From Planctomycetaceae bacterium (GTDB lineage Bacteria > Planctomycetota > Planctomycetia > Pirellulales > Thermoguttaceae): a stretch of DNA of 29,647 nt. The DNA lies in contig JAIRYX010000452.1 of the NCBI GenBank assembly GCA_031267635.1, positions 1 to 29,647 of the forward strand. The letters are read 5' to 3'. The notes under the pieces are model-generated. The model had not been told where the DNA came from. It searched no databases and saw only the letters and a program-made list of their open reading frames with translations. The stretch's first letter is position 1; each line of letters begins with the position of its first letter. This document shows positions 7,721 through 15,172 of this stretch, piece after piece. The position numbers and the translations under genes are program-made.

Positions 7721-9433
7721 ATGGTTGCCAAAAGACCGAATTATCTAGGCATTTTAGTGAAAAATGGCGTTGCAAGCCGTGACCAAATCAAAGAAGCTGT
7801 GGAAATGGCGCATCAGACGAATGTCGAAGTTCCCGACGCTTTGATTCGCATGGGATATGCCACAAGTGAAGACGTCACAAAAGCTTTGGCGGAAGAATAC
7901 GGCAAAGAATATGTCGATTTGACAGATGTGATGATTCGTCCATCGGTGGTGGAATTGATTGCCGAGTCAATGGCACGCGAAAATTCAATTATGCCTTACG
8001 AAGAAGACGGCGACATTCTTCGCGTGGTCATCAGCAATCCGGGAGATTTTGAAACAGTAAACAATGTTCGGTTTTATGTCAATCGCCCGATTGAAATTGT
8101 TGTAGCAACCAAAGAAGCGATTAATGAAGCGATTAACCGTCATTATAGTCAGATCATCGGTCAAAGTACCGACTCCATGATGCAAGAGATGACCGACACG
8201 GCGATTGATTTTACTTCGATTGAAACAGATGTAACTGGCGGTGCGGCAACAACTAGCGACGAAGGCGAAGGACCGATTGTCCGTTTGGTTAGTCATATCA
8301 TTAGCGAGGCGGTTAATCTTCGAGCATCCGACATTCACGTTGAACCGTTTGAAGATCGTGTAAGAATACGGTACAGAATTGATGGAATGTTAGTGGAACG
8401 CGATGCGATTCCGAAACGTATGCAAAGTCCTTTGATTTCGCGTATCAAAATTCTTTCGCGATTAGATATTGCGGAACGCCGCCGAACTCAGGACGGACGA
8501 ATTAAATTGTCGCTTGGCGACAAAGAGCTTGATCTTCGCGTCAGTGTTGTGCCGACAAGTCACGGTCAATCAATTGTGATGCGAATTTTGGACAAAGATA
8601 ATATTCGCGTCAATTTGACACACTTGGGTTTTTCGGAACGTGATTATCAGCGTTTTCATCAACTTATTCGCCGTCCGAATGGAATTATTTTAGTAACCGG
8701 TCCCACAGGATCGGGAAAAACAACTTCTCTGTATGCTGCATTGAATGAGTTGAATACGCCAACCAGGAAGATTATTACGGCGGAAGATCCGGTCGAATAT
8801 TACCTTCCGGGTATCAATCAGTGTGAAATTCGTCACTCAATTGGTTTAGATTTTGCTCGTGTCATCCGCGCAATGTTACGTCAGGCGCCGAATATTATTC
8901 TTGTCGGTGAAATGCGGGATTTGGAGACCGCTCAGATGGGCATTCAGGCGTCTTTAACGGGACACTTGGTTTTTAGTACGCTACATACGAACGATGCGCC
9001 CGGAGCTATTACACGTCTGGTCGATATGGGAGTACCGCCTTACTTGGTTTCCAGTTCGGTCATCGGCATCATGGGACAACGTCTTGTTCGTGTCAATTGC
9101 CCCAAATGTAAGAAACCGTACACGCCGTCGGATTCAGAACTTGCCGAAGCTCACATTTCTCCTGAACAGGTGGCAAAAGCAAATTTTATGAAAGGAAAAG
9201 GTTGTGGTTCTTGTAACAATAAAGGTTATCGCGGACGAATGGCGATTTTCGAATTGATGATGATGACTTCCAAAATAAGAGAAATGACATTCCAACAAGC
9301 AAGTACGGTGGAAATCCGCCGTGCCGCCTGTAAAGAAGGGATGACAACGCTTTACGAAGATGGCGTCAAAAAAGTTTTGAAAGGAATCACAACAGTAGAA
9401 GAAGTCATGCGTGTCGCACGGCTTGAGGAGTAA
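7721..9433 (+). CDS. pilB: PilB-like type IV pilus assembly / secretion ATPase
   Basis: A cytoplasmic hexameric ATPase that powers pilus or pseudopilus extension. I start at the ATG at 7721 (570 residues) because AGGA lies 7 bp upstream and the family-like sequence (K-R-P-N-Y-L-G-I-L-V) begins there. An MshEN-type N-terminal domain occupies residues about 1-150. The core carries Walker A G-P-T-G-S-G-K-T-T at about 327, an Asp box (T-A-E-D-P-V-E-Y), Walker B I-I-L-V-G-E-M-R-D near 391 and a His box (S-T-L-H-T-N-D). A four-cysteine zinc element C-P-K-C (about 460) and C-G-S-C (about 495) follows, as usual for PilB/GspE and absent from PilT. The next gene is a PilT-like ATPase 374 bp downstream. 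Assignment to a pilus rather than a secretion system rests on that neighbour. Confidence 0.93.
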   Translation: MVAKRPNYLGILVKNGVASRDQIKEAVEMAHQTNVEVPDALIRMGYATSEDVTKALAEEYGKEYVDLTDVMIRPSVVELIAESMARENSIMPYEEDGDILRVVISNPGDFETVNNVRFYVNRPIEIVVATKEAINEAINRHYSQIIGQSTDSMMQEMTDTAIDFTSIETDVTGGAATTSDEGEGPIVRLVSHIISEAVNLRASDIHVEPFEDRVRIRYRIDGMLVERDAIPKRMQSPLISRIKILSRLDIAERRRTQDGRIKLSLGDKELDLRVSVVPTSHGQSIVMRILDKDNIRVNLTHLGFSERDYQRFHQLIRRPNGIILVTGPTGSGKTTSLYAALNELNTPTRKIITAEDPVEYYLPGINQCEIRHSIGLDFARVIRAMLRQAPNIILVGEMRDLETAQMGIQASLTGHLVFSTLHTNDAPGAITRLVDMGVPPYLVSSSVIGIMGQRLVRVNCPKCKKPYTPSDSELAEAHISPEQVAKANFMKGKGCGSCNNKGYRGRMAIFELMMMTSKIREMTFQQASTVEIRRAACKEGMTTLYEDGVKKVLKGITTVEEVMRVARLEE

Positions 9434-9807
9434 TATTGTTATTGCCGCCGCAAGTATACGAATTTAGTGCGAGTATATTGCAATGCAAACTCTTTAATAG
9501 AAATACATTACGTTATGTTTCGGTAATATTTTATTTCGTAAGAAATTCGTGCATTCGCGGCTAAAAAAGTTTTGAAAAATCGATATAAGCTTTTCACAGA
9601 ATTTATTGAAAGATTTCATATTTGGTATGAGTCTTGTTCCAATAGCAAAATTCTATTTGATAATAATTCACAGTCAAATGGCATTATTTGATTTGTTGAT
9701 TCGTTTTTCGTGCCAAACTTGAAAAGGTAAAAAATAGTTTAAAAAATAAGTTTGTTTACAAATAATACTATTGTCGGGCAAAATTCCGACGTGAAAAAGG
9801 ATTGATT
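9434..9807. other. Intergenic region upstream of pilT-like gene
   Basis: An AT-rich 374-bp spacer without a plausible gene. It contains the phrase ATTCGTGCATTCGCGGCTAAAA near 9545-9566, in two pieces similar to one near 329-356. AAGG at 9797-9800 is the ribosome site of the following gene. The length suggests that pilT has its own promoter, but I cannot place one securely. Confidence 0.45.
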
Positions 9808-10905
9808 ATGGGAACGGTTTTAATTGACAGATTGTTGGAAACTGTCGTGGTTCGCGGGGCAAGCGACTTGCATATCGCTGTTGGACAGCCGCCGGTCATT
9901 CGTTTACATGGGCGACTTGTGAAACTCGAAACTAAAGTCCTCGAAGCGGAAGACACGACAGCTTTGATGAAAAGTATCACGCCGGAACGTTGTCAACAGG
10001 AGTTACAGGAAGTTGGCGGTTCCGACTTTGGTTTTGCATTTGGCGACAAAGCCCGATTTCGTGTTTCGATTTTTAAACAAAAAGGACATACGGGCATGGT
10101 TTTGCGACAGATTCCAAACTCGTTGTTGTCGATGGAACAATTAAGCACTCCGCCGATTATGAAAGACCTGCTAATGCGTCCGAGAGGTTTGATTCTCGTA
10201 ACAGGTCCGACAGGTTCGGGAAAATCAACAACATTAGCGGCTTGCATTGATTATTTAAACCAAAACGTCGATCATCATATCATAACAATTGAAGACCCGA
10301 TTGAGTTTTATCACAACCATAAAAAATCAACCGTGAATCAGCGTGAAGTCGGTTTGGACGTGCCGTCGTTTGCCGAAGCCATCCGTCGCGCGTTGCGGCA
10401 AGACCCAGACGTGATTCTTGTCGGTGAAATGCGGGACTTGGAAACGATTGAGGCGGCGATTACGGCGGCGGAAACCGGTCACGTCGTGTTTGGAACGTTA
10501 CACACCACCGGCGCGCAAGGAACGGTCAACCGTATTATTGACGTGTTTCCAACCACGCAACAAGACCAAATTCGAACCCAGCTTTCCACTTCCATCATCG
10601 GGATTTTATCGCAACAGCTTTTGCCGAGAATACAAGGCGGACGTGTTGCTGCCTATGAAATGCTGGTTGTTACGCCGGCTATCGCCAACCTGATCCGCGA
10701 AAATAAAACGTTCCGTATTACATCCTCCATCCAAACCGGACATAAACAAGGAATGCAGTTGTTAGACGATCACTTGTTCCGATTGTGGAAAGACAGAATC
10801 GTAACCAAAGAAGACGCAGTGATCAAATCCAATCTTCCCGAAATGCTGGAAAAGAAAATGCAACGGTGGGAAGCTGGCGAAATGCTTTCCGACGACGACG
10901 AGTAA
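9808..10905 (+). CDS. pilT: PilT-like twitching/retraction ATPase
   Basis: A cytoplasmic hexameric ATPase that depolymerises type IV pili. The ATG at 9808 (365 residues) follows AAGG with a 7-bp spacer; an in-frame TTG at 9802 is less likely. Residues 1-30 include the PilT-typical G-A-S-D-L-H-I-A-V-G-Q-P-P. Walker A is G-P-T-G-S-G-K-S-T-T, the Asp box I-T-I-E-D-P-I-E-F, Walker B is in A-I-R-R-A-L-R-Q-D-P-D-V-I-L-V-G-E-M-R-D, and the His box is G-T-L-H-T-T-G-A. There is no zinc tetracysteine, and the length matches PilT. The acidic tail (S-D-D-D-E) is a variable extra. Its presence indicates a dynamic, retractable pilus in addition to, or instead of, a pure secretion system. Confidence 0.94.
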   Translation: MGTVLIDRLLETVVVRGASDLHIAVGQPPVIRLHGRLVKLETKVLEAEDTTALMKSITPERCQQELQEVGGSDFGFAFGDKARFRVSIFKQKGHTGMVLRQIPNSLLSMEQLSTPPIMKDLLMRPRGLILVTGPTGSGKSTTLAACIDYLNQNVDHHIITIEDPIEFYHNHKKSTVNQREVGLDVPSFAEAIRRALRQDPDVILVGEMRDLETIEAAITAAETGHVVFGTLHTTGAQGTVNRIIDVFPTTQQDQIRTQLSTSIIGILSQQLLPRIQGGRVAAYEMLVVTPAIANLIRENKTFRITSSIQTGHKQGMQLLDDHLFRLWKDRIVTKEDAVIKSNLPEMLEKKMQRWEAGEMLSDDDE

Positions 10906-11010
10906 TGAAAAGAGCGAAAAAAGAAAATGTAGAGAAAGTTATTGTAGCATTGTCGTTCAAATAACGAAAATATTCACGAACTTTTAACGACTTTGTTTTA
11001 ACCAATATTT

Positions 11011-11039
11011 TTGACAACATACGGTAAATCAAATATAAG
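11011..11039 (+). promoter_or_regulatory. Sigma-70 type promoter of the gspE-like gene
   Basis: TTGACA (11011-11016) and TATAAG (11034-11039) are separated by exactly 17 bp, near-consensus for a housekeeping sigma factor. A start point about 7 bp beyond would leave only some 5-6 bases before the ATG at 11052. Transcripts would then be nearly leaderless and the GAGACGAG stretch upstream of the ATG would not be transcribed. A chance match is possible in AT-rich DNA. Confidence 0.5.
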
Positions 11040-11051
11040 AGACGAGAAACG

Positions 11052-12770
11052 ATGGCAACACGCAGACTTGAGCAGGTTTTTGTCGATCTGGGTTACATTG
11101 ACGACGAACAGATGGAACTCCTGGCCGAGGAACATCGAGAACGAAACAGCGAAAAAATGGGGCAGGTTGCCCTCAGTATGGGGCTGATTAACGAGGACAA
11201 ACTTGCTCACGCATTTGCCGAGCAATTTGGTTATCAAGAAGTCAACCTGATCGACCTCACCATTCCGCCGGAAGTTTTATCGCACATGTCGGAGCCGATG
11301 GCAGTGTTATACAAGGCGGTGCCAATCAGTTTTCGGAACGATATTTTAACAATCGCCACATGCGAACCGGATAACTTGCTTGCCATCGACGAACTGCGAA
11401 ATTCACTCGGCTATCAAATCCGTGTCGTAGTGACAACGCCGAAAGACGTTGAACAAGCATTAGGACGTTATTACGCCGCCGACACCGAAACGGTCGAGTC
11501 GATTTTGCAGGAAATTCAGGCAGACAAAGAATTGCAAAAAATGGCGTCCGTATTGGAATCAAGCGACACGATTGATTTGGCAAGCGTTGAGGCGTTGAGC
11601 GACAGCGCGCCGGTCAAAAAATTGCTCAATATGGTTTTTTTGATGGGAATCAAAGATCATGCCAGCGATTTACATTTCGAGCCGTTTGAAGACGAGTTTA
11701 AAATACGAATTAAAGCGGATGGAACGCTGTATGAAATGGTTCCGCCGCCGCGTCACTTGGCTTCGGCAATCACGACACGTATTAAAGTGATGTCGAACCT
11801 TGACATTGCGGAACGCCGTTTGCCGCAGGACGGACGAATCCAGATGCGAGTCGCGGGACATCCGATTGATTTCCGCGTCAGCGTGTTGCCGACCATGTTC
11901 GGCGAAAGTGTTGTTTGCCGAATTCTTGATAAATCGGTCGTGATGTTGAATTTGGACAATGTCGGCATGGATCCGCAATTATTGAAACATTTCCGCAAAA
12001 CGATTGAAGTGCCGAATGGAATTGTGTTAGTGACAGGACCGACCGGTTCGGGCAAAACGACGACGCTTTATGCGGCGTTGAGCGAGTTGAACATTATCAC
12101 TGACAAACTGATGACAACGGAAGACCCGGTGGAATATGACATTGACGGAATCGTGCAAATTCCGATTGATTCCGAAATCGGCAACACATTTGCGCAATGT
12201 TTGCGGTCGATTTTACGGCAAGACCCGGACAAAATCCTTGTTGGAGAGATCCGCGACAAAGAAACGGCGGATATTGCGGTGCAAGCGTCGCTGACCGGTC
12301 ACTTGGTGTTCAGTACGTTACATACCAACGACGCGCCGAGTACAGTGACGCGGTTACGCGATATGGGCGTTCCGGCATTTTTGATTACCGCGACAGTTCA
12401 GGCAATTTTGGCGCAGCGGCTTGTACGAAAAATCTGTACCGGATGCCGTGAAAAATTTGTGCCGACGCCGGAGCAATTATTAGAATTAGACATGTCGCCG
12501 CGCGATGCAGAAGGACAACCGTTTTATCGCGGACGCGGTTGCCCCACATGTAACAACACCGGATATAAAGGACGGACGGCTATTCACGAGTTCATGCTAA
12601 TCAACGATGAAATCCGCGAACTGATCAATCGCAACGCCTCCACCGGAGAAATGCGAGCCGCGAGCCAACGTTACGGAATGCACACATTACGCGACGCCGG
12701 AATGCAAAAAATTTATCAAGGAATTTCGACAATTGAAGAAGTCGCAAGAGAAACGTCGTTAGACATGTAG
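11052..12770 (+). CDS. gspE: GspE/PilB-like secretion ATPase
   Basis: A second extension-type ATPase, 572 residues. The MshEN-like N-terminal domain lies at about 1-150 (R-R-L-E-Q-V-F-V-D-L-G-Y and a repeated G-L-I-N-E-D-K-L unit). The core has an Arg-rich D-I-A-E-R-R-L-P-Q-D-G-R segment, Walker A G-P-T-G-S-G-K-T-T, the Asp box T-T-E-D-P-V-E-Y, and Walker B K-I-L-V-G-E-I-R-D-K-E-T-A. A His box S-T-L-H-T-N-D and the zinc tetracysteine C-T-G-C ... C-P-T-C are also present. It is clearly diverged from the PilB-like protein at 7721, so it is not a recent duplicate. In most systems a GspF gene would follow directly; here the DxxC/radical SAM cassette intervenes before the GspF-like gene at 16904. 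I infer it drives pseudopilus assembly for type II secretion. Confidence 0.92.
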   Translation: MATRRLEQVFVDLGYIDDEQMELLAEEHRERNSEKMGQVALSMGLINEDKLAHAFAEQFGYQEVNLIDLTIPPEVLSHMSEPMAVLYKAVPISFRNDILTIATCEPDNLLAIDELRNSLGYQIRVVVTTPKDVEQALGRYYAADTETVESILQEIQADKELQKMASVLESSDTIDLASVEALSDSAPVKKLLNMVFLMGIKDHASDLHFEPFEDEFKIRIKADGTLYEMVPPPRHLASAITTRIKVMSNLDIAERRLPQDGRIQMRVAGHPIDFRVSVLPTMFGESVVCRILDKSVVMLNLDNVGMDPQLLKHFRKTIEVPNGIVLVTGPTGSGKTTTLYAALSELNIITDKLMTTEDPVEYDIDGIVQIPIDSEIGNTFAQCLRSILRQDPDKILVGEIRDKETADIAVQASLTGHLVFSTLHTNDAPSTVTRLRDMGVPAFLITATVQAILAQRLVRKICTGCREKFVPTPEQLLELDMSPRDAEGQPFYRGRGCPTCNNTGYKGRTAIHEFMLINDEIRELINRNASTGEMRAASQRYGMHTLRDAGMQKIYQGISTIEEVARETSLDM

Positions 12771-12850
12771 AAAGATAAGTTAAAAATTAAAAGTAGAGAA
12801 AAATAAAAACGAGCCAATCGTTAAAGAAAAAGATGGATATAAACTTCTCA

Positions 12851-12948
12851 CACATGAAAATTTATTTTGTAAGACAATGTTTGTCATGTCCCTCAAGTCC
12901 TTCTTGTCCTTAACGTCCCTTTGGAAATGAAAACCGAATTTTAAAGTG
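12851..12948 (+). repeat. Dispersed intergenic element family 2, copy b
   Basis: This is the most complete copy. It starts CACATGAAAATTTATTTT, continues AAGACAATGTTTGTCATGTCCC, then CAAGTCC, TTGTCCTTAACGTCCCTTT, and ends AAAACCGAATTTTAAAGTG. The two ends are degenerate inverted repeats (about 14 of 19 positions by eye), which suggests an old MITE. It lies just upstream of the three-gene cassette starting at 12995. Confidence 0.7.
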
Positions 12949-12994
12949 CGAAGAGCATAAATAAGCTAAAAACTTAACAAAACGGAGAATAATT

Positions 12995-13969
12995 ATGAAA
13001 CGGATTTTATGTTTAGCAATAATTGGAACATTTACTCTATTGATGAATTGTTTATGTTTTGCCGATTCAAAAACTCCGGTTAAATCAGTAGCACCGGAGC
13101 AAGCGGCAGAAAATTATGATAAAGAAAAATATGACGTTTTAATCAAACGTTATCGAGAATTAACACAGAAACAAAAACGAATCGACGCGGAAGCGAGAAA
13201 GAACGACTCCGGCTATGCCCGTGCTAAAGAATGGGAAGAAAAAGAAAGTTCTGAAACTGAGGGAAAACATCGAATCATTGAAAAGAAATTTACGGACACA
13301 TTATCCAAAGATGATTTGAGAAAATATCAACAATGGAAAAATCTGTTTCACATGGTGGATGACTCCAATATCTATAATGAGTGGAGTGAGTATCCTAATT
13401 CTCATAAACCTATTTTATTGTTTGCCGGAGCAATGACTCAATCCACGATTGAAAATATTTCAAAAAATCATCCTGATTTTGATAAAACAAAAATAATAAT
13501 ATTAAAAGACAATGATGGAAACCATGAAGAAAAAATATTCAAATCTCACATGGAAGATTGTCGAAAATCTTTGAACGATTATTTATCGAATATAACAAAA
13601 TTTAATTATCAAAAAGTTGAAGAAGAACTTAATATTCCAATCGAATTGAAGCAAGCGATTCATAAAGATAATTATATTTCGTGGAAACATCTCATTTATA
13701 CAACATATATTAGAGTAAACGCTCCTAAAGAGTTGGAAGAAATTAGAAAGGAATTAAGACCTGTTATTAATGAATTAACAACAGTACGTCCGGGTTGGCA
13801 ATGGGCTGAGGGCATTTGGCAAAAACGACCGGATATTAGTAAAGAAATGTTATCCCCAAGGAATAATATTGGTTGGGTTAATATCATTTTAATAATCATC
13901 GAGGTAGTTTTAATTGGATTGGTAATTTACTTTAAAATTCATGAATACATAAAAAGGAAAAAATTATGA
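12995..13969 (+). CDS. Signal-peptide protein with C-terminal membrane anchor, DxxC cassette gene 1
   Basis: A 324-residue protein that I do not recognise. An N-terminal signal peptide runs to about residue 23 (ending C-L-C-F-A before D-S-K). Residues 40-120 are highly charged and probably helical (K-R-Y-R-E-L-T-Q-K-Q-K-R, E-W-E-E-K-E-S). A mixed region follows, then one membrane helix at about 294-316 (W-V-N-I-I-L-I-I-I-E-V-V-L-I-G-L-V-I-Y-F) and a short basic tail (H-E-Y-I-K-R-K-K-L). This predicts a periplasmic body anchored by its C-terminus. GGAG at 12984-12987 precedes the ATG by 7 bp. Its TGA overlaps the next gene's start as ATGA, so the two are translationally coupled. I infer a partner of the DxxC protein such as an anchor, chaperone or processing helper; no catalytic motif is visible. 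Base composition is more AT-rich than the flanking ATPase gene. Confidence 0.85.
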   Translation: MKRILCLAIIGTFTLLMNCLCFADSKTPVKSVAPEQAAENYDKEKYDVLIKRYRELTQKQKRIDAEARKNDSGYARAKEWEEKESSETEGKHRIIEKKFTDTLSKDDLRKYQQWKNLFHMVDDSNIYNEWSEYPNSHKPILLFAGAMTQSTIENISKNHPDFDKTKIIILKDNDGNHEEKIFKSHMEDCRKSLNDYLSNITKFNYQKVEEELNIPIELKQAIHKDNYISWKHLIYTTYIRVNAPKELEEIRKELRPVINELTTVRPGWQWAEGIWQKRPDISKEMLSPRNNIGWVNIILIIIEVVLIGLVIYFKIHEYIKRKKL

Positions 13970-15123
13970 AAAAATATCAACAACAAAGTTCGGATATATT
14001 ATCAGAACAATCAAAATCAAGGCGGGCTTTTCTTTATAAAATAGGAAAAGCATGTTTTTCGGTAACGATTGTTGGGTACATTGTTTCACTTCCTAAAATA
14101 GCCCATGCTTGTGGTGAAGGTGCTTCTGATAGTGTATGTGGTACAGGATTATTAGGAAATACTGATGAAAACTGCGGAGTTTCCAATGATTCGGATGAAA
14201 ACTGCGGCAGTCAAATATTTGTTGAGCCAGATCAAAACTGCCATAAAAATAATGATCCCGACAATAATTGTGGTACTGGAGCTGGTAGTAATAGAGATTC
14301 AAATTGTGGTTCATCGTCAAATTCTGAAACCGGCATAGGCGGTCCAGGAAAGACAGACATGGACGAATCATGCAGTCCCGTTTTTGACAGAAATGATGCT
14401 AACTGTTCCATTGCTCAAGTACCCAATACAGGAGGCGGAGCAGATGAAGATCGGAGTTGTACCACAGATAGTGAAGATATTGATCAATCTTGCGGTGACT
14501 GTAATGATAATCATCAAACAGATGAACATTGTGGGCAACAAACAACAAATGGTACACAAGACCAAGATGAGCTTTGCGGTCATCAACATCTCCCTATACC
14601 TTCTTCTAATGTTACACCAGATGAGGTATGCAGCACATCAAGTCCAGACACAGGATGTGGAACTCACACTACTAATTATGGTGGTACAGTTACCGATACA
14701 GATCAATCATGCGGTCATACTCAAGCGGATATGAATTGTTCCGCACAATCAGTAGACACAAATTGTGCTGCAACATCATCTCCTTCAACTACTTCACCGG
14801 ATGAAAACTGTAGTACAACTGATGAAGATGGATCATGTAGTCTTTATGATAAGGACGAATCTTGTAATGCCAATTCTGCTGACGAAGGGTGCGGGATTAC
14901 AACTGTGGCTAATTCTGGTAATTATAATGATCCTGACGGACATTGCGGAAATGGCGACACAGATCAGTCTTGTGGAACAACATATGCTCGATATGGAGGT
15001 GGATTGGGTGGGTTACTTCCTGTTTCAACTAACGAAATTGACGAAAACTGCGGTATTAATGGTTCAAGTGATAATACTGGACAAGATGCAACTGGTGTTG
15101 CTTGTCCGCTTGGGAGCGGTTGA
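13966..15123 (+). CDS. Tat-exported protein with 24 Asp-x-x-Cys motifs, candidate modified peptide
   Basis: A 385-residue protein of unknown family, with features I can list directly. Residues 17-49 form a twin-arginine signal: S-R-R-A-F-L-Y-K, then a hydrophobic core, ending I-A-H-A before Cys49. The mature part is low complexity, rich in Asp, Asn, Ser, Gly and Thr. It has 24 D-x-x-C motifs with Cys at 58, 70, 80, 92, 102, 114, 136, 147, 165, 176, 189, 204, 222, 231, 249, 258, 267, 282, 291, 300, 309, 327, 336 and 362. The Cys is usually followed by Gly or Ser. Only Cys30 (in the signal), 49, 179 and 380 lie outside the motif. In the C-terminal half many Cys are spaced exactly 9 residues apart. 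Overlap with the gene upstream and a radical SAM/SPASM gene downstream suggest a RiPP-like substrate with many modification sites. A plain metal-binding or disulfide-rich surface protein is the alternative. Confidence 0.9.
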   Translation: MKKYQQQSSDILSEQSKSRRAFLYKIGKACFSVTIVGYIVSLPKIAHACGEGASDSVCGTGLLGNTDENCGVSNDSDENCGSQIFVEPDQNCHKNNDPDNNCGTGAGSNRDSNCGSSSNSETGIGGPGKTDMDESCSPVFDRNDANCSIAQVPNTGGGADEDRSCTTDSEDIDQSCGDCNDNHQTDEHCGQQTTNGTQDQDELCGHQHLPIPSSNVTPDEVCSTSSPDTGCGTHTTNYGGTVTDTDQSCGHTQADMNCSAQSVDTNCAATSSPSTTSPDENCSTTDEDGSCSLYDKDESCNANSADEGCGITTVANSGNYNDPDGHCGNGDTDQSCGTTYARYGGGLGGLLPVSTNEIDENCGINGSSDNTGQDATGVACPLGSG

Positions 15124-15172
15124 AATCCAATGATGAAGGGGAAGTATTTGGAACGATGAGGAGGAAATATAT

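Noticed and set aside
13966..15123. DxxC protein as a thrombospondin type 3 or EF-hand calcium-binding protein
   Set aside because: It is Asp- and Asn-rich with regularly placed Cys, but the D-x-D-x-D-G-x-x-D calcium loops of those families are missing; the conserved unit is only D-x-x-C.
13966..15123. CRISPR-like or satellite array because of repeated GATxxxxxxTGT units
   Set aside because: The repetition is at codon level within an open reading frame with variable linkers; there are no conserved repeats with unique spacers.
14384..15133. Alternative open frames overlapping the DxxC gene (Met- and Leu-rich translations)
   Set aside because: They are frame-shifted readings of the repetitive GAT-xxx-xxx-TGT pattern, without ribosome sites or family similarity. 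The Tat signal and operon coupling identify the true frame.
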